Positions 19,501 to 27,484 of a stretch of DNA of 64,000 bases are shown here, piece by piece (the first letter of the stretch is position 1; each line of letters starts with the position of its first letter). Position numbers and translations under genes: made by a program. Under the pieces are notes generated by a model. The model was not told the DNA's origin. It made no database searches and saw only the letters and a program-made list of their open reading frames with translations. This DNA is from VXPW01 sp965115815 (lineage in GTDB: Bacteria > Pseudomonadota > Alphaproteobacteria > TMED109). The DNA is taken from assembly GCA_965115815.1 (NCBI GenBank), contig OZ220465.1, positions 3,286,001-3,350,000 of the forward strand, read 5' to 3'.

Positions 19501-19697
19501 AATTACGTCCAGACAAGACATGTGAGTCATAGGCAGGCCGCGGCCGTCCCGCGCGCACAGCGGCCCGCCAGCGCGCGCCGGAACCGGTAGGCAGGGAAAA
19601 CCATGGGCCGCGGCCTTTCCGCGCGTCTGGGGGCTTCTGTGCGGACCTGTTTCCGGCCGATCCGCCCGATCCGGCGGACCTTCGCCCCCCAAGGGCG

Positions 19698-19726
19698 AAA
19701 AAGCGTCGCCCATGGCGACGCTTTTC
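19698..19726 (-). terminator. Intrinsic terminator of the RTX-like gene
   Basis: Perfect 12-bp stem AAAAGCGTCGCC / GGCGACGCTTTT with a 3-nt loop, followed on the minus strand by a run of five T. It lies 57 bp after the stop of the RTX-like gene. A second small hairpin (TTCGCCC/GGGCGAA) sits beside it. The rest of 19501-19782 holds no gene that I can support. Confidence 0.85.
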
Positions 19727-19782
19727 TTTCCGCGGCCGGGGCCGCCGCTGGGTGCGCTCGAGCGCGCCCGGCGCCGGGTCCG

Positions 19783-20997
19783 CTAGCCGCCCGTGAAGTC
19801 GAAGTCCGCTTCGGACAGGTCGGCCGCGGAAACGTCAAACAGCGTTACGCTCCAGTCGTCGCGGGGGCCGGTAATGACTGCGTCGCCGTCGTCGTTGTCC
19901 TTCACGATCAGATCGGCGCGGGCCATTCCCTCGAATACGAGCACGTCGTCGCCGTAGCCGAAGTCGCCGATCGTGTCGTGGTCGCTTTCCGCGTCGAATA
20001 CGAAGCGGTCGGCGCCGTTGCCCTGCCGCGGGACTTCGAAAAAGACTCCGCCGTAGAGAGTGTCGTTGCCCTTGCCGCCGTAGAGGGTGTCGTCGCCGTC
20101 TTGGCCGTTCATTACGTCGGTGCCGGCGCCGCCGTACAGGTAGTCGTCGCCGGACCCGCCGTAGAGACGGTCGCGGCCGTCGTCGCCGTAGAGCTCGTCG
20201 TCGCCGTCTTGGCCGCGCAGCAGGTCGTCGCCGCCATAGCCGACCAGGTAGTCGTCGCCGGCCCCGCCGTCCAGCGTGTCGTCGCCGCCGTAGCCGCGCA
20301 GCAGGTCGTCGCCCTTGCCGCCAAACAGCACGTCGTTGCCCGTCCCGCCAAACAGCACGTCGTTGCCCGTCCCGCCAAACAGCACGTCGTTGCCGCCAAA
20401 CAGCACGTCGTCGCCGAACAGCCAGTCGGTATTCCGGCCGCCGCCGTAGAGACGGTCGTCGCCGGCGCCGCCGTAGAGACGGTCGTCGCCCTTGCCGCCT
20501 TCCAGCGTGTCGTTGCCGCGGCCGCCGTAGAGCTCGTCGTCGCCGGCGGCGGCGGGGTAGTTGGGGTCGGAGGAGTAGCGGCGGACGTGGGGGTGGTAGC
20601 CGCTGTCGCCGTGGAGCTCGTCGTCGCCCCTGCCGCCGCGGAGCACGTCGTCGCCGTCTTGGCCGTAGAGCTCGTCGGCGCCGTCTTGGCCGTAGAGCAC
20701 GTCGTCGCCGTCTTGGCCGTAGAGCTCGTCGGCGCCGTCTTGGCCGTAGAGCACGTCGTCGCCGTCTTGGCCGTAGAGCTCGTCGGCGCCGGACCCGCCG
20801 TAGAGCACGTCGGCGCCGGACCCGCCGTAGAGCACGTCGGCGCCGGCGTAGCCGTAGATCGTGTTGTCGCCGGCGTTGCCGACGAGCCGATAGTCGTAGC
20901 CGTCGCGGCCGTCGCGCGGTATCGGAAAAATACACGTGCCGTCGGGCAGCGAGCCGTAGCTGGAGTTGTAGTGGTAGCGGTAGCGGTAGCACGCCAT
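19783..20997 (-). CDS. RTX-type calcium-binding repeat protein
   Basis: 404 residues from ATG 20997, chosen because GGAGG lies 8 nt upstream. Residues about 35-330 are hemolysin-type nonapeptide repeats (GGSGADVLY, GQDGDDVLY, GGKGDDLLR), some 25 in number, which fold into a calcium-binding beta-roll. A C-terminal region (NGADRFVFDAESDHDTIGDF, then DVLVFEG) is the usual end cap of secreted RTX proteins. There is no signal peptide, as expected for type I secretion, but no secretion genes are in the window. The N-terminus (MACYRYRYHYNSSYG) is Tyr-rich and unfamiliar. Near-identical repeat blocks suggest recent expansion. It is the only apparently intact non-mobile gene of this IS-rich block besides the small coiled-coil gene. 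Confidence 0.9.
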   Translation of the reverse strand: MACYRYRYHYNSSYGSLPDGTCIFPIPRDGRDGYDYRLVGNAGDNTIYGYAGADVLYGGSGADVLYGGSGADELYGQDGDDVLYGQDGADELYGQDGDDVLYGQDGADELYGQDGDDVLRGGRGDDELHGDSGYHPHVRRYSSDPNYPAAAGDDELYGGRGNDTLEGGKGDDRLYGGAGDDRLYGGGRNTDWLFGDDVLFGGNDVLFGGTGNDVLFGGTGNDVLFGGKGDDLLRGYGGDDTLDGGAGDDYLVGYGGDDLLRGQDGDDELYGDDGRDRLYGGSGDDYLYGGAGTDVMNGQDGDDTLYGGKGNDTLYGGVFFEVPRQGNGADRFVFDAESDHDTIGDFGYGDDVLVFEGMARADLIVKDNDDGDAVITGPRDDWSVTLFDVSAADLSEADFDFTGG

Positions 20998-21014
20998 GGT
21001 CCGATCCTCCAAGT

Positions 21015-21055
21015 GCCGGGTAGGAGGGGTCGTTGCCGAGCCCTCCTACACCGGC
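21015..21055 (-). repeat. 41-nt hairpin matching the 3' terminal hairpin of intron G2
   Basis: An imperfect palindrome starting GCCGGGTAGGAGGG and ending CCCTCCTACACCGGC, in the 5' untranslated region of the RTX-like gene. The half nearer the gene is identical to the hairpin that ends each G2 intron copy (53567, 57732, 61874, 63478, 18709). The 485 bp from 21056 to 21540 hold no supported gene. Confidence 0.75.
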
Positions 21056-21543
21056 AGTTCCCGGCCCGCAGCGTAGCACACGGCCGGAATCCGGCCCTTC
21101 GGCTCGCCGCGGCGCTGGGTCCGCCGGAACCGGCGCGCACAGCGGCCCCACAGCGCGCGGGAAGGGCGCGGGCCATGGTCTTGGCTACCCTCTCGGCGCG
21201 CCCGGCGGCTGACGGGCCGATATGCGCCGGGAACGCGGCCGGGGCGCCGCTGGCAGCGCTCGGCGCCGGAATGCGCGGCGGGCGCTTCGCCGGGGTGCGC
21301 GCCGGAGGCCGTCCCGCGCGGATCGCTTCCCGCACGCGCCAGCGGCAGCCGGGCCGCGCATTCCTCCGAGCGCACTGGCGGGGGCCGGCAGCGTGTTCCG
21401 CCGCCCGGCGGGGGCCGGGCCGCGGGGCCGAACCTTCGTCCATTCCGGGCTTAAGTGCCCAACAAGCGCGTAAGCGCTGGGTCGTAAGACCCAGTACGGT
21501 GGACCTTTAGCATTGGTCCCAACCGGCCAAAAGTGGACCGTTA

Positions 21544-21727
21544 GAGCCTGTACGGAAACTATTGAGCGGTCCCGATTCTGGTATCTGCGATGTGGCCGGA
21601 GAGTACAGTTGGGATCAAACAAGCCCATTCCACATCTGTCAGATTGCTTTCGAAGCGGTCTCTCCGACGCCGATACTTTGCACGAGCGGCCAGAATCGGG
21701 ACCGCTCAATAGTTTCCGTACAGGCTC
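21544..21727. mobile_element. MITE B, copy B1 (complete)
   Basis: 184 bp with nearly 40-bp inverted repeats starting GAGCCTGTACGGAAACTATT and flanked by TTA on both sides (21541-21543 and 21728-21730). No gene. The GAGCCTGT ends and 3-bp duplication resemble IS5-family elements. Confidence 0.92.
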
Positions 21728-21730
21728 TTA

Positions 21731-21925
21731 GAGCCTGTGCAGAAACTCAGATGCCCTGACCTCGGAAAGCTGTCTTGGGTCTGACGGGGCCCCTTTCCGC
21801 AGGAAAACCAAGGGTTCTTCAGGGTTCGGCAGATTTGAGAGCATGATTCAAAGCTCTTCAATGTCGTCGCCAGCCACATCGTAGAGGCTGGAATCGGGGC
21901 CGCTCAACAGTTTCCGCACAGGCTC
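21731..21925. mobile_element. MITE B-like element B2
   Basis: 195 bp starting GAGCCTGTGCAGAAACTCAG and ending with the complement of GAGCCTGTGCGGAAACTGTT, directly after B1. Related ends but a different core. Confidence 0.8.
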
Positions 21926-22208
21926 TCAGGGACGCAAGCTGCCGAACTGAACCGCATGGCATTGCCGGATACCGCACGCGGTCTGGTGACGGACCAGGCC
22001 GGGGAAGGTGACGAAACCCGTGAGCTGGCCGCAGGCCGGGGACGGGAGCCCGTGGTCCCACCGCAGGCCAACCGGGTCACGCCATGGGATAAGGATCAGG
22101 AACTGCACAAGAAACGCAGGGAAGTCGAGCACCTGTTTCGGAGGATCAAGCGGTTCCGCGTGTCTTCACGAGATTCGACAGGCTTGATTTCGTCCTTCAC
22201 ATTGTATC
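21926..22208 (+). pseudogene. IS5-family transposase remnant
   Basis: Plus-strand piece matching the C-terminal third of the element F transposase (MALPDTARGLVTDQAGEGDE to VEHLFRRIKRFRVSSRDS). It lacks both ends and is cut by IS630 copy E2 at 22211. Confidence 0.85.
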
Positions 22209-22221
22209 TAGTAGTACGGAA

Positions 22222-22851
22222 TCATTGGATTGCTGGGTATAGAGACTTCAGTTTCACCCGGGCGTCTGCCGTCGTGAACCGCCAGTCGACCGTGCCGCCG
22301 GCCGCGTTGCGGCGTTTGACCCACGCCGCGGTCTCCCGCAGCATGGTGGCGCGGTCGGGAATGCGTCGTCGAAGGCACTGTCGCGACAACGCGCCGATTT
22401 CGATCTCGGCCATGTTGAGCCAGCTTCCGTGCTTCGGCGGGTACCGAAACTCGAACCGCTTTCGCACCCGCATGGCCTCCCGGGGTGCAAAGGCTTCATA
22501 CAACGACGCGGGGCCGTGTGTGTTCAGGTTGTCCATGACCAGTACAATCTTCTTGCCGGGGAAATGATCGTCCGCGAGTTCCCGGATGAACTGCGCCCAG
22601 TCCCGCGCCGTGCGGCGGTCGGTGACCTTTACCGTACGCCAGTTTTCGTTGGGCGCGAACGCCAGGAAGAGATTGGCCGTACCGTTTCGCTCGTATTCGT
22701 AGTCGACGATTTCCGGCTGCCCGGGCCGCACGGGGCGGGGAAGGCGGGTTTCCTTCGTCTGCTGCCGGCTGGTCTCATCCATGCAGACCAAAACCTCGTT
22801 TTCGGCAAAATCCCGCTGGTACGTGTCCAGCACCTCCTCCATCGCCGCCAC
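22222..22851 (-). CDS. IS630 transposase, second ORF (catalytic), copy E2
   Basis: DDE half with CMDETSRQQT, VMDNLNTHGP and GSWLNMAEIEIGAL all intact, so this is the best candidate for an active IS630 enzyme here. It is joined to the first ORF by -1 slippage at the A7 run (T7 on the plus strand, 22914-22920); homology extends upstream of the Met in this frame. Confidence 0.87.
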   Translation of the reverse strand: MAAMEEVLDTYQRDFAENEVLVCMDETSRQQTKETRLPRPVRPGQPEIVDYEYERNGTANLFLAFAPNENWRTVKVTDRRTARDWAQFIRELADDHFPGKKIVLVMDNLNTHGPASLYEAFAPREAMRVRKRFEFRYPPKHGSWLNMAEIEIGALSRQCLRRRIPDRATMLRETAAWVKRRNAAGGTVDWRFTTADARVKLKSLYPAIQ

Positions 22852-23362
22852 GAACGGCGCATTGCGGCTCGGGGGAATGCACCAGTACTGCTTCAGCCAA
22901 GGCTTGATCTCCTTTTTTTAGAGTCTTCCGTACCGTTTCCTTCGAGATGCTCTCGACGATCTCCATCTCCATCAGACGACCGGCCAGCAGCTTCAGTGTC
23001 CAGCGGACACAACCTTCGGGCGGGGAAGAACAGGCCAGAGCCACCAGCTTCGCCTCCTTCGCCCCGTCCAGGAGTTTCGGTCGGCGGTTCTCCTGCTCCC
23101 GGCGGCGGAGGGCGGCCTCCAGACCCTCCAGAACACAGCGTTTGCGCAGGCGTTCGACCGTCGAGGCGCCGATGCCCAGGCCGCGCGCGATGTCGACATC
23201 CCGGAGTTTGCCGCCGTCGCGCCCTTCGTCCGCCATCAGCAGAATCTGCGCCCGACGCCGCCGCCAAGCGGCTCCGGTACCGTCGACGATCGCCTGGAGC
23301 TCCCGACGCTCTGGCGCTGAAAGGCGCACTCGATAAAGCTTCCTGCCCTGAGGGTTGGCCAT
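22775..23362 (-). CDS. IS630 transposase, first ORF (DNA-binding), copy E2
   Basis: 195 codons from ATG 23362 (MANPQGRKLYRVRLSAPERR). The helix-turn-helix is VDIARGLGIGASTVERLRKR. It overlaps the catalytic ORF by 77 nt, the arrangement expected for programmed -1 frameshifting at the A7 run. Confidence 0.85.
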   Translation of the reverse strand: MANPQGRKLYRVRLSAPERRELQAIVDGTGAAWRRRRAQILLMADEGRDGGKLRDVDIARGLGIGASTVERLRKRCVLEGLEAALRRREQENRRPKLLDGAKEAKLVALACSSPPEGCVRWTLKLLAGRLMEMEIVESISKETVRKTLKKGDQALAEAVLVHSPEPQCAVRGGDGGGAGHVPAGFCRKRGFGLHG

Positions 23363-23723
23363 GATCCACTCCGATCCCCGCACCGAACCCCTGCAGACAG
23401 GCTCGGTTCCCGGAAACCGGATCCGTCCGATCCCCAAGAGAGCATGAGCGCCTGCATGTTCGGCATCGGGTCTGTGGGGATGAACAAAAAAGTGCCGTAC
23501 CGATCGGGCGCTCACGCGTACCGACACGCACCGACACGGGGCCGACACGGACCGACACGGAAATCTTGCCAGAATACTATCGTCAGTTCAACGTTTCCGT
23601 ACTACTAGATACGCTCGGGGAACCTTCCGAGCCCCGCGCGGCGTCGCCCAGATCACAATCCTGTCCATGCCGGCTCGAGATTTCCGAACGGCGTGCCTGC
23701 CGGATGCGGGGGCAGCAGTCGGC

Positions 23724-24240
23724 CCGGCCGGCGACGGAAGACCGGTCCCGACCCACCTTCGCGCACTTCCTCGGATCCATCTGCCGGAGTCGATTGACGG
23801 CCCCGCCCCCGATGCCTAGGTTCCGTGCATGGGAGACGCTCTGGATCCTCGCGAACTTGACAAGAAGGTCGCCTTGCTGAGAGAGGAAATGAACACCATG
23901 CAGGCCAACCTCGACAGCACACTGAACGCATTCCGGACGGACCTCGAACGGTTTCGGACGGACATGGAACGGCTTCGGACGGACGCAGAAGAGCGGGCCA
24001 CGACCGCACAATGGCGCATGTTCACGACCGTGGCCATCGCCACCGGCATCATCATCGCCGCCATGAAGTTGCCGTGGTAAGGATCGGCGGATCGGCTCGA
24101 GAGCAAGCATATGCCCATCCAGTCCGGAATGCCGGCGATTGCCGACACCCGATGCGGAATCCCGCACATCCCGTGATCGGACAGCCTGTCTTGGACAACG
24201 CTGCCGGCCGCCCCGCCGATCCAGGTTGGGTGAGGTCGCT
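23724..24240 (+). repeat. Duplicated segment, copy 2
   Basis: Diverged counterpart of 8190-8720, with the coiled-coil gene inside. Confidence 0.8.
23829..24080 (+). CDS. Small coiled-coil, tail-anchored membrane protein (DUF1640-like)
   Basis: 83 residues: MGDALDPRELDKKVALLREE, then heptads (NLDSTLNAFRTDLERFRTDM, ERLRTDAEERATT), then a single hydrophobic helix (MFTTVAIATGIIIAAM) ending KLPW. Predicted to be a cytoplasmic coiled coil anchored in the inner membrane by its C-terminus. The architecture is like DUF1640-type proteins; function unknown. The intact reading frame, against the broken copy at 8300, suggests this is the working paralogue. No partner genes are adjacent. Confidence 0.7.
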   Translation: MGDALDPRELDKKVALLREEMNTMQANLDSTLNAFRTDLERFRTDMERLRTDAEERATTAQWRMFTTVAIATGIIIAAMKLPW

Positions 24241-24339
24241 CGGGAAGGGTGCGATGCCCGGAGGACGCGGTGCGTTTTCGGGCACTGCAGCCCCGTATCC
24301 TGTTCCGGGCAAGTTGCGCCCGGACCCCGTGGCCTGCCC

Positions 24340-24445
24340 CCGTTGACTGGTCCAGTACGAATGTTCGTGCATGGGCGGCTTCTCCGCCAGGCTGGCCGGT
24401 CGGCTCCGCTATGCTCCGCCGGCCGGCCAGCCTGGCATGATCGTT
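24340..24445. mobile_element. IS3 end remnant
   Basis: Matches 46907-46985 beside the dead IS3 copy (shared ACTGGTCCAGT, GCATGGGCGGCTTCTCCGCC), so it is the 3' end of the same IS3 type. Confidence 0.6.
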
Positions 24446-24591
24446 TCCGGGGCTGGGGGCCTTTCAACTGGAAACCGTTGACTCCGTTGATTTCAGCACA
24501 TCGAGATCCCGCATTATTCGGTAGTTTTCGACGAAATGGAGGAGGATTGAGTATCCCTGCCGGAGTTTCTGAGTTCCCGGCCGGAGGCACA

Positions 24592-24660
24592 TCGGGTCAC
24601 ACTGTGGGCATATGATCGAGAACTCTACAAGAAGCGAAATGAAGTCGAGCGTCTTTTGCG
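24592..24660 (+). pseudogene. IS5-family transposase scrap
   Basis: Reads HRVTLWAYDRELYKKRNEVE, matching ITPWEYDRELYKKRNEVERL of element F. Only about 23 codons remain. The surrounding 24446-24810 is otherwise without recognisable features. Confidence 0.65.
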
Positions 24661-24810
24661 GATTCCCGGTCTGATCGGTCAATTCCCACCCCAAAACGGG
24701 ATTCTTCGTCCCCTCTATATCACGATCTAGACCGAAATTCCAGCACAGATCAGACGTATCATTTTGAATGTATTGATGTTTGAGAGAATCGGGTGTGTCG
24801 CTACTGGGAA

Positions 24811-25170
24811 CGCTAGAGGCGTACGCCGAGGTGGTTTAGGGCCTTTTTCTGGAGCAGCGTGGGCCGCGGGGTGACTTGGAGGGGCCGCACAGGGTTTCGA
24901 TCTTCTCCATAGGCCAGGAGGAGAGACTGGCGGCGGGGGGGGGGCAAGTTGCGGTTGGGGACGATGTCTACACACATGGCAACGCATATGGGGGCCACAA
25001 CCGGATGTGTCAACAGAGAACGCCACCGTTACATGGCAACATCTATGTGCCGTCTCCGAGCTATTTTGTCAGCAAGATCAATCGCTTGGCGTGGTTCTTC
25101 CGCTGAAATCACCTGGAACTTCGGTTTAGGCTATAGAATCGAGCGGTTGTGCATTTTTGGGCGGGCACTA
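24811..25170. mobile_element. Decayed ISNCY remnant
   Basis: The right border TTTTTGGGCGGGCACTA is an ISNCY end, immediately before MITE C4. The interior is degraded and has no open frame. A run of ten G occurs near 24936-24946. Confidence 0.4.
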
Positions 25171-25173
25171 TTT

Positions 25174-25368
25174 GGTGTCTGCACGGAAAATCACAGCACA
25201 TTGTATATGCAACCATATTTGGAATCTGGAGAACCGAAGATTCCTTCTTTGAGGGCATATGACGGCATATTCCGCTGAAATCAGGCTGGATTCGATGAAT
25301 CTTCGCCCTGTCAATATTGAGCTTTTATTCATGTAATCCGATTCTTAGTGATTTTCCGGGCAGGCACT
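25174..25368 (+). mobile_element. MITE C, copy C4
   Basis: 195 bp; the first base is G instead of A. It ends CACT directly before AACT and ISNCY element D2. No matching left target copy. Confidence 0.88.
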
Positions 25369-25400
25369 AACTAGTGCCCGCACCGAAAAAGTACAATGGC

Positions 25401-25430
25401 TTGACTCTGAAAGTGGAATCGTGATATAGA
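25401..25430 (+). promoter_or_regulatory. Probable transposase promoter in D2
   Basis: TTGACT at 25401 and TATAGA at 25425, spaced by 18 nt, just inside the left inverted repeat and about 90 bp before the transposase start. D3 has TTGACT at 36430 with CTATTG 17 nt further. Confidence 0.55.
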
Positions 25431-25517
25431 GGGGACGAAGAATCCCGCTTTGATGCGGGAATCGGCCGATGCGGTCGAGAATCGGCCGGATTTTCGGAAA
25501 TCTTCGCGAGAATTGCC

Positions 25518-26972
25518 ATGCGAAATGTCATTCGCCTGCAGATGGAATTGGGTCAGGTTGCGATCGAGGAGATCGAGATCGACGAGAGCTCGCGGGATGA
25601 CATTCCGCCGCTGCTGCTCGGGCTTCGGCACGTGTATGCCGACCGGTCGGTTCGTGCCCGGTTGTTCGAGATCCTGGAGCAGGGGATCCTTCCCGAGGTG
25701 TCCCACACGAAAGGGCGTCCCGGCATGGAGCTGTGGAGGATCCTCGTGATGGGTCTCCTGAAGCAGGTCCTGGGGTGTGACTTCGATCGTCTGCACGAGC
25801 TGGTGAACCAACACCATACCGTTCGGAAGTTTCTGGGACACTCCGGCTTCTGGGACGAGACCCGGTACCGGTATCCCACGGTGGTACACAACGTGAGCCT
25901 GCTGACGCCGGACGTGCTGGGGGAGGTGTTGCAGCTGATCGCGGAGAGCGGCCATGCGCTGGTGCGGAAGCGGAAGCGGAAGAGCGGCCCGGGCGGTCGC
26001 CCGTCGGAGGAGCCCCTGCGGGGCCGCTGTGATTCGTTCGTGGTGAAGACGGATGTGCACTTCCCGACGGACGTCAACCTGCTGTGGGATGCGATGCGTT
26101 GCCTGGTGCGCGAGACGGGCCGCTCAGCCCTGCGGGCGGGGGTGTCCGGAGGGCGGCAGTGGCGGCATCGGAGCCGGAGACTGCAGCGGCTCTTTCAGAA
26201 GGTTCGGCGGACCCGGCGGGCCCGTCCGGGGCCGATCCAGGCGTACCTCGACGCCTGCTGGGAGGAGGTCCGACGGGCGGAAGCGACGGTTCCTGCGCTT
26301 CGAGAGCAAGGCGTCGGAGCCCCCAGGATTCTCCGGATCGAGTCGTACCTCAAGCATGCCCGGAGGCAGCTCGACCAAGTGGACCGCCGCCTGCTGAAAG
26401 GCGAGAAGATCCCGCAGGAAGAGAAGGTGTTTTCGATCTTCGAGGAGCACACGCGCGGGTGCGTGAAGGGCAAGGCCGGGGTTCCGGTGGAACTCGGAGT
26501 GCCGGTGGCCGTGCTGGAGGATCAGCACGGCTTCCTCCTACACTCCCGGATCCTGTGGGAAGGCGGAGACGTGGATCATGCCGTGCCCATGATCCGGGAA
26601 GCCCAGGCCCGCTTCCCCGACCTCCGCCTGTGCAGCTTCGATCGGGGGTTCCACAGTCCCTCCAACCGGATCGCACTGGACGAACTGCTGGATCACAACG
26701 TGCTGCCGAAGAAGGGAAAACTCGGTCCGGCCGACCGGAAACGGGTCGCCGACCCGACGTTCCGGGAGATGCGCCGGCAGCATCCGGCCGTGGAGTCCGC
26801 CATCAATAATCTCGAGCAGCGCGGCATGGACCGGGTCCTGTCGTATGGGGCGGAGGGTTTTGCGCGGATGGTGGCGCTCTCCATGGTGGCCTTCAATGTC
26901 CACCGCATCGGGTTGCTGCTGCAGAGACAAGCCCGGGCCCAAGCCCGACGACGACGAAGACGCGCCGCCTGA
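25518..26972 (+). CDS. ISNCY-family transposase (D2)
   Basis: 484 residues in an intact frame starting MRNVIRLQMELGQVAIEEIE. N-terminal domain with GRPGMELWRILVMGLLKQVL. Catalytic part with CDSFVVKTDVHFPTDVNLLW, GCVKGKAGVPVELGVPVAVL, FPDLRLCSFDRGFHSPSN and NVLPKKGKLG, features I associate with ISNCY transposases. At the place where D1 and D3 carry the Gly-X-Y tract it has only KRKRKSGPGGRPSEE, probably the ancestral state. With promoter and both ends intact, it could supply transposase in trans to the C elements. Confidence 0.88.
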   Translation: MRNVIRLQMELGQVAIEEIEIDESSRDDIPPLLLGLRHVYADRSVRARLFEILEQGILPEVSHTKGRPGMELWRILVMGLLKQVLGCDFDRLHELVNQHHTVRKFLGHSGFWDETRYRYPTVVHNVSLLTPDVLGEVLQLIAESGHALVRKRKRKSGPGGRPSEEPLRGRCDSFVVKTDVHFPTDVNLLWDAMRCLVRETGRSALRAGVSGGRQWRHRSRRLQRLFQKVRRTRRARPGPIQAYLDACWEEVRRAEATVPALREQGVGAPRILRIESYLKHARRQLDQVDRRLLKGEKIPQEEKVFSIFEEHTRGCVKGKAGVPVELGVPVAVLEDQHGFLLHSRILWEGGDVDHAVPMIREAQARFPDLRLCSFDRGFHSPSNRIALDELLDHNVLPKKGKLGPADRKRVADPTFREMRRQHPAVESAINNLEQRGMDRVLSYGAEGFARMVALSMVAFNVHRIGLLLQRQARAQARRRRRRAA

Positions 26973-27189
26973 CAGCGGCGCCCCCACCCCATCCGCGAAG
27001 CTCGCCGGGAGCGGGAACGGAACCGCTCGCCCTAGCGTCCGGATTCTGGGTGGGAAGGGCCCGGATGCCGCTGCGAATCGGCAGGAATCCCCTGGAAACG
27101 GAGCGACCGGAGGCCCCGGAGGGTGGGTCCAACCCGAAATTTCGCCGGAAGGGCCGCCAAAATGACCATTTTCGGTGCGGGCACTAGTT

Positions 27190-27322
27190 ACTCCGCTTCT
27201 TGTCAGCCGGAACACGCACCTCCGGTCATTGGTCGCGAGCGAGTTAAAGGGGCAAGGGAAAATGCCGGATCCGAACCCGTCAGGAAAAACGATTCGTCAT
27301 CAGTAGAGGGGTGAGTAGATAC
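27190..27322. mobile_element. MITE A fragment A6
   Basis: Left terminal repeat missing (lost at the D2 border), right end GGGGTGAGTAGATAC intact. Confidence 0.85.
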
Positions 27323-27459
27323 GATCGATCCTTTTCTTGTCAGCCGGAACACGCACTTCCGGTCATCGGCCGCGAGCGAGTGAAAGGGGCAAGGGAAAAT
27401 GCCGGATCCGAACCCGTCAGGAAAAACGATTCGTCATCAGTAGAGGGGTGAGTAGATAC
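27323..27459. mobile_element. MITE A fragment A7
   Basis: A second copy directly after A6 in the same orientation, also without its left terminal repeat. The pair forms a tandem array 25 bp from the nuclease stop codon. Confidence 0.85.
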
Positions 27460-27484
27460 TCAGGATGTTTGTTCAAGCGCGGAG

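Larger units (their letters stand above)
22211..23605 (-). mobile_element. IS630-family insertion sequence E2
   Basis: 1395 bp, ends GTAGTACGGAA/TTCCGTACTAC, TA on both sides (22209-22210, 23606-23607). Same element as E1 in opposite orientation, with four instead of five leader repeats near 23520-23565. Confidence 0.93.
25373..27185 (+). mobile_element. ISNCY-family insertion sequence D2
   Basis: 1813 bp with ends AGTGCCCGCACCGAAAA and its complement. Flanks are AACT on the left and AGTT on the right, which differ, so flanking sequence has been exchanged since insertion. It is a diverged relative of D1 and D3 without the Gly-X-Y tract. Confidence 0.9.

Noticed and set aside
19501..19782. 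Short gene downstream of the RTX-like gene
   Set aside because: Open frames here have no start signal or recognisable motif, and the region contains the RTX gene's terminator.
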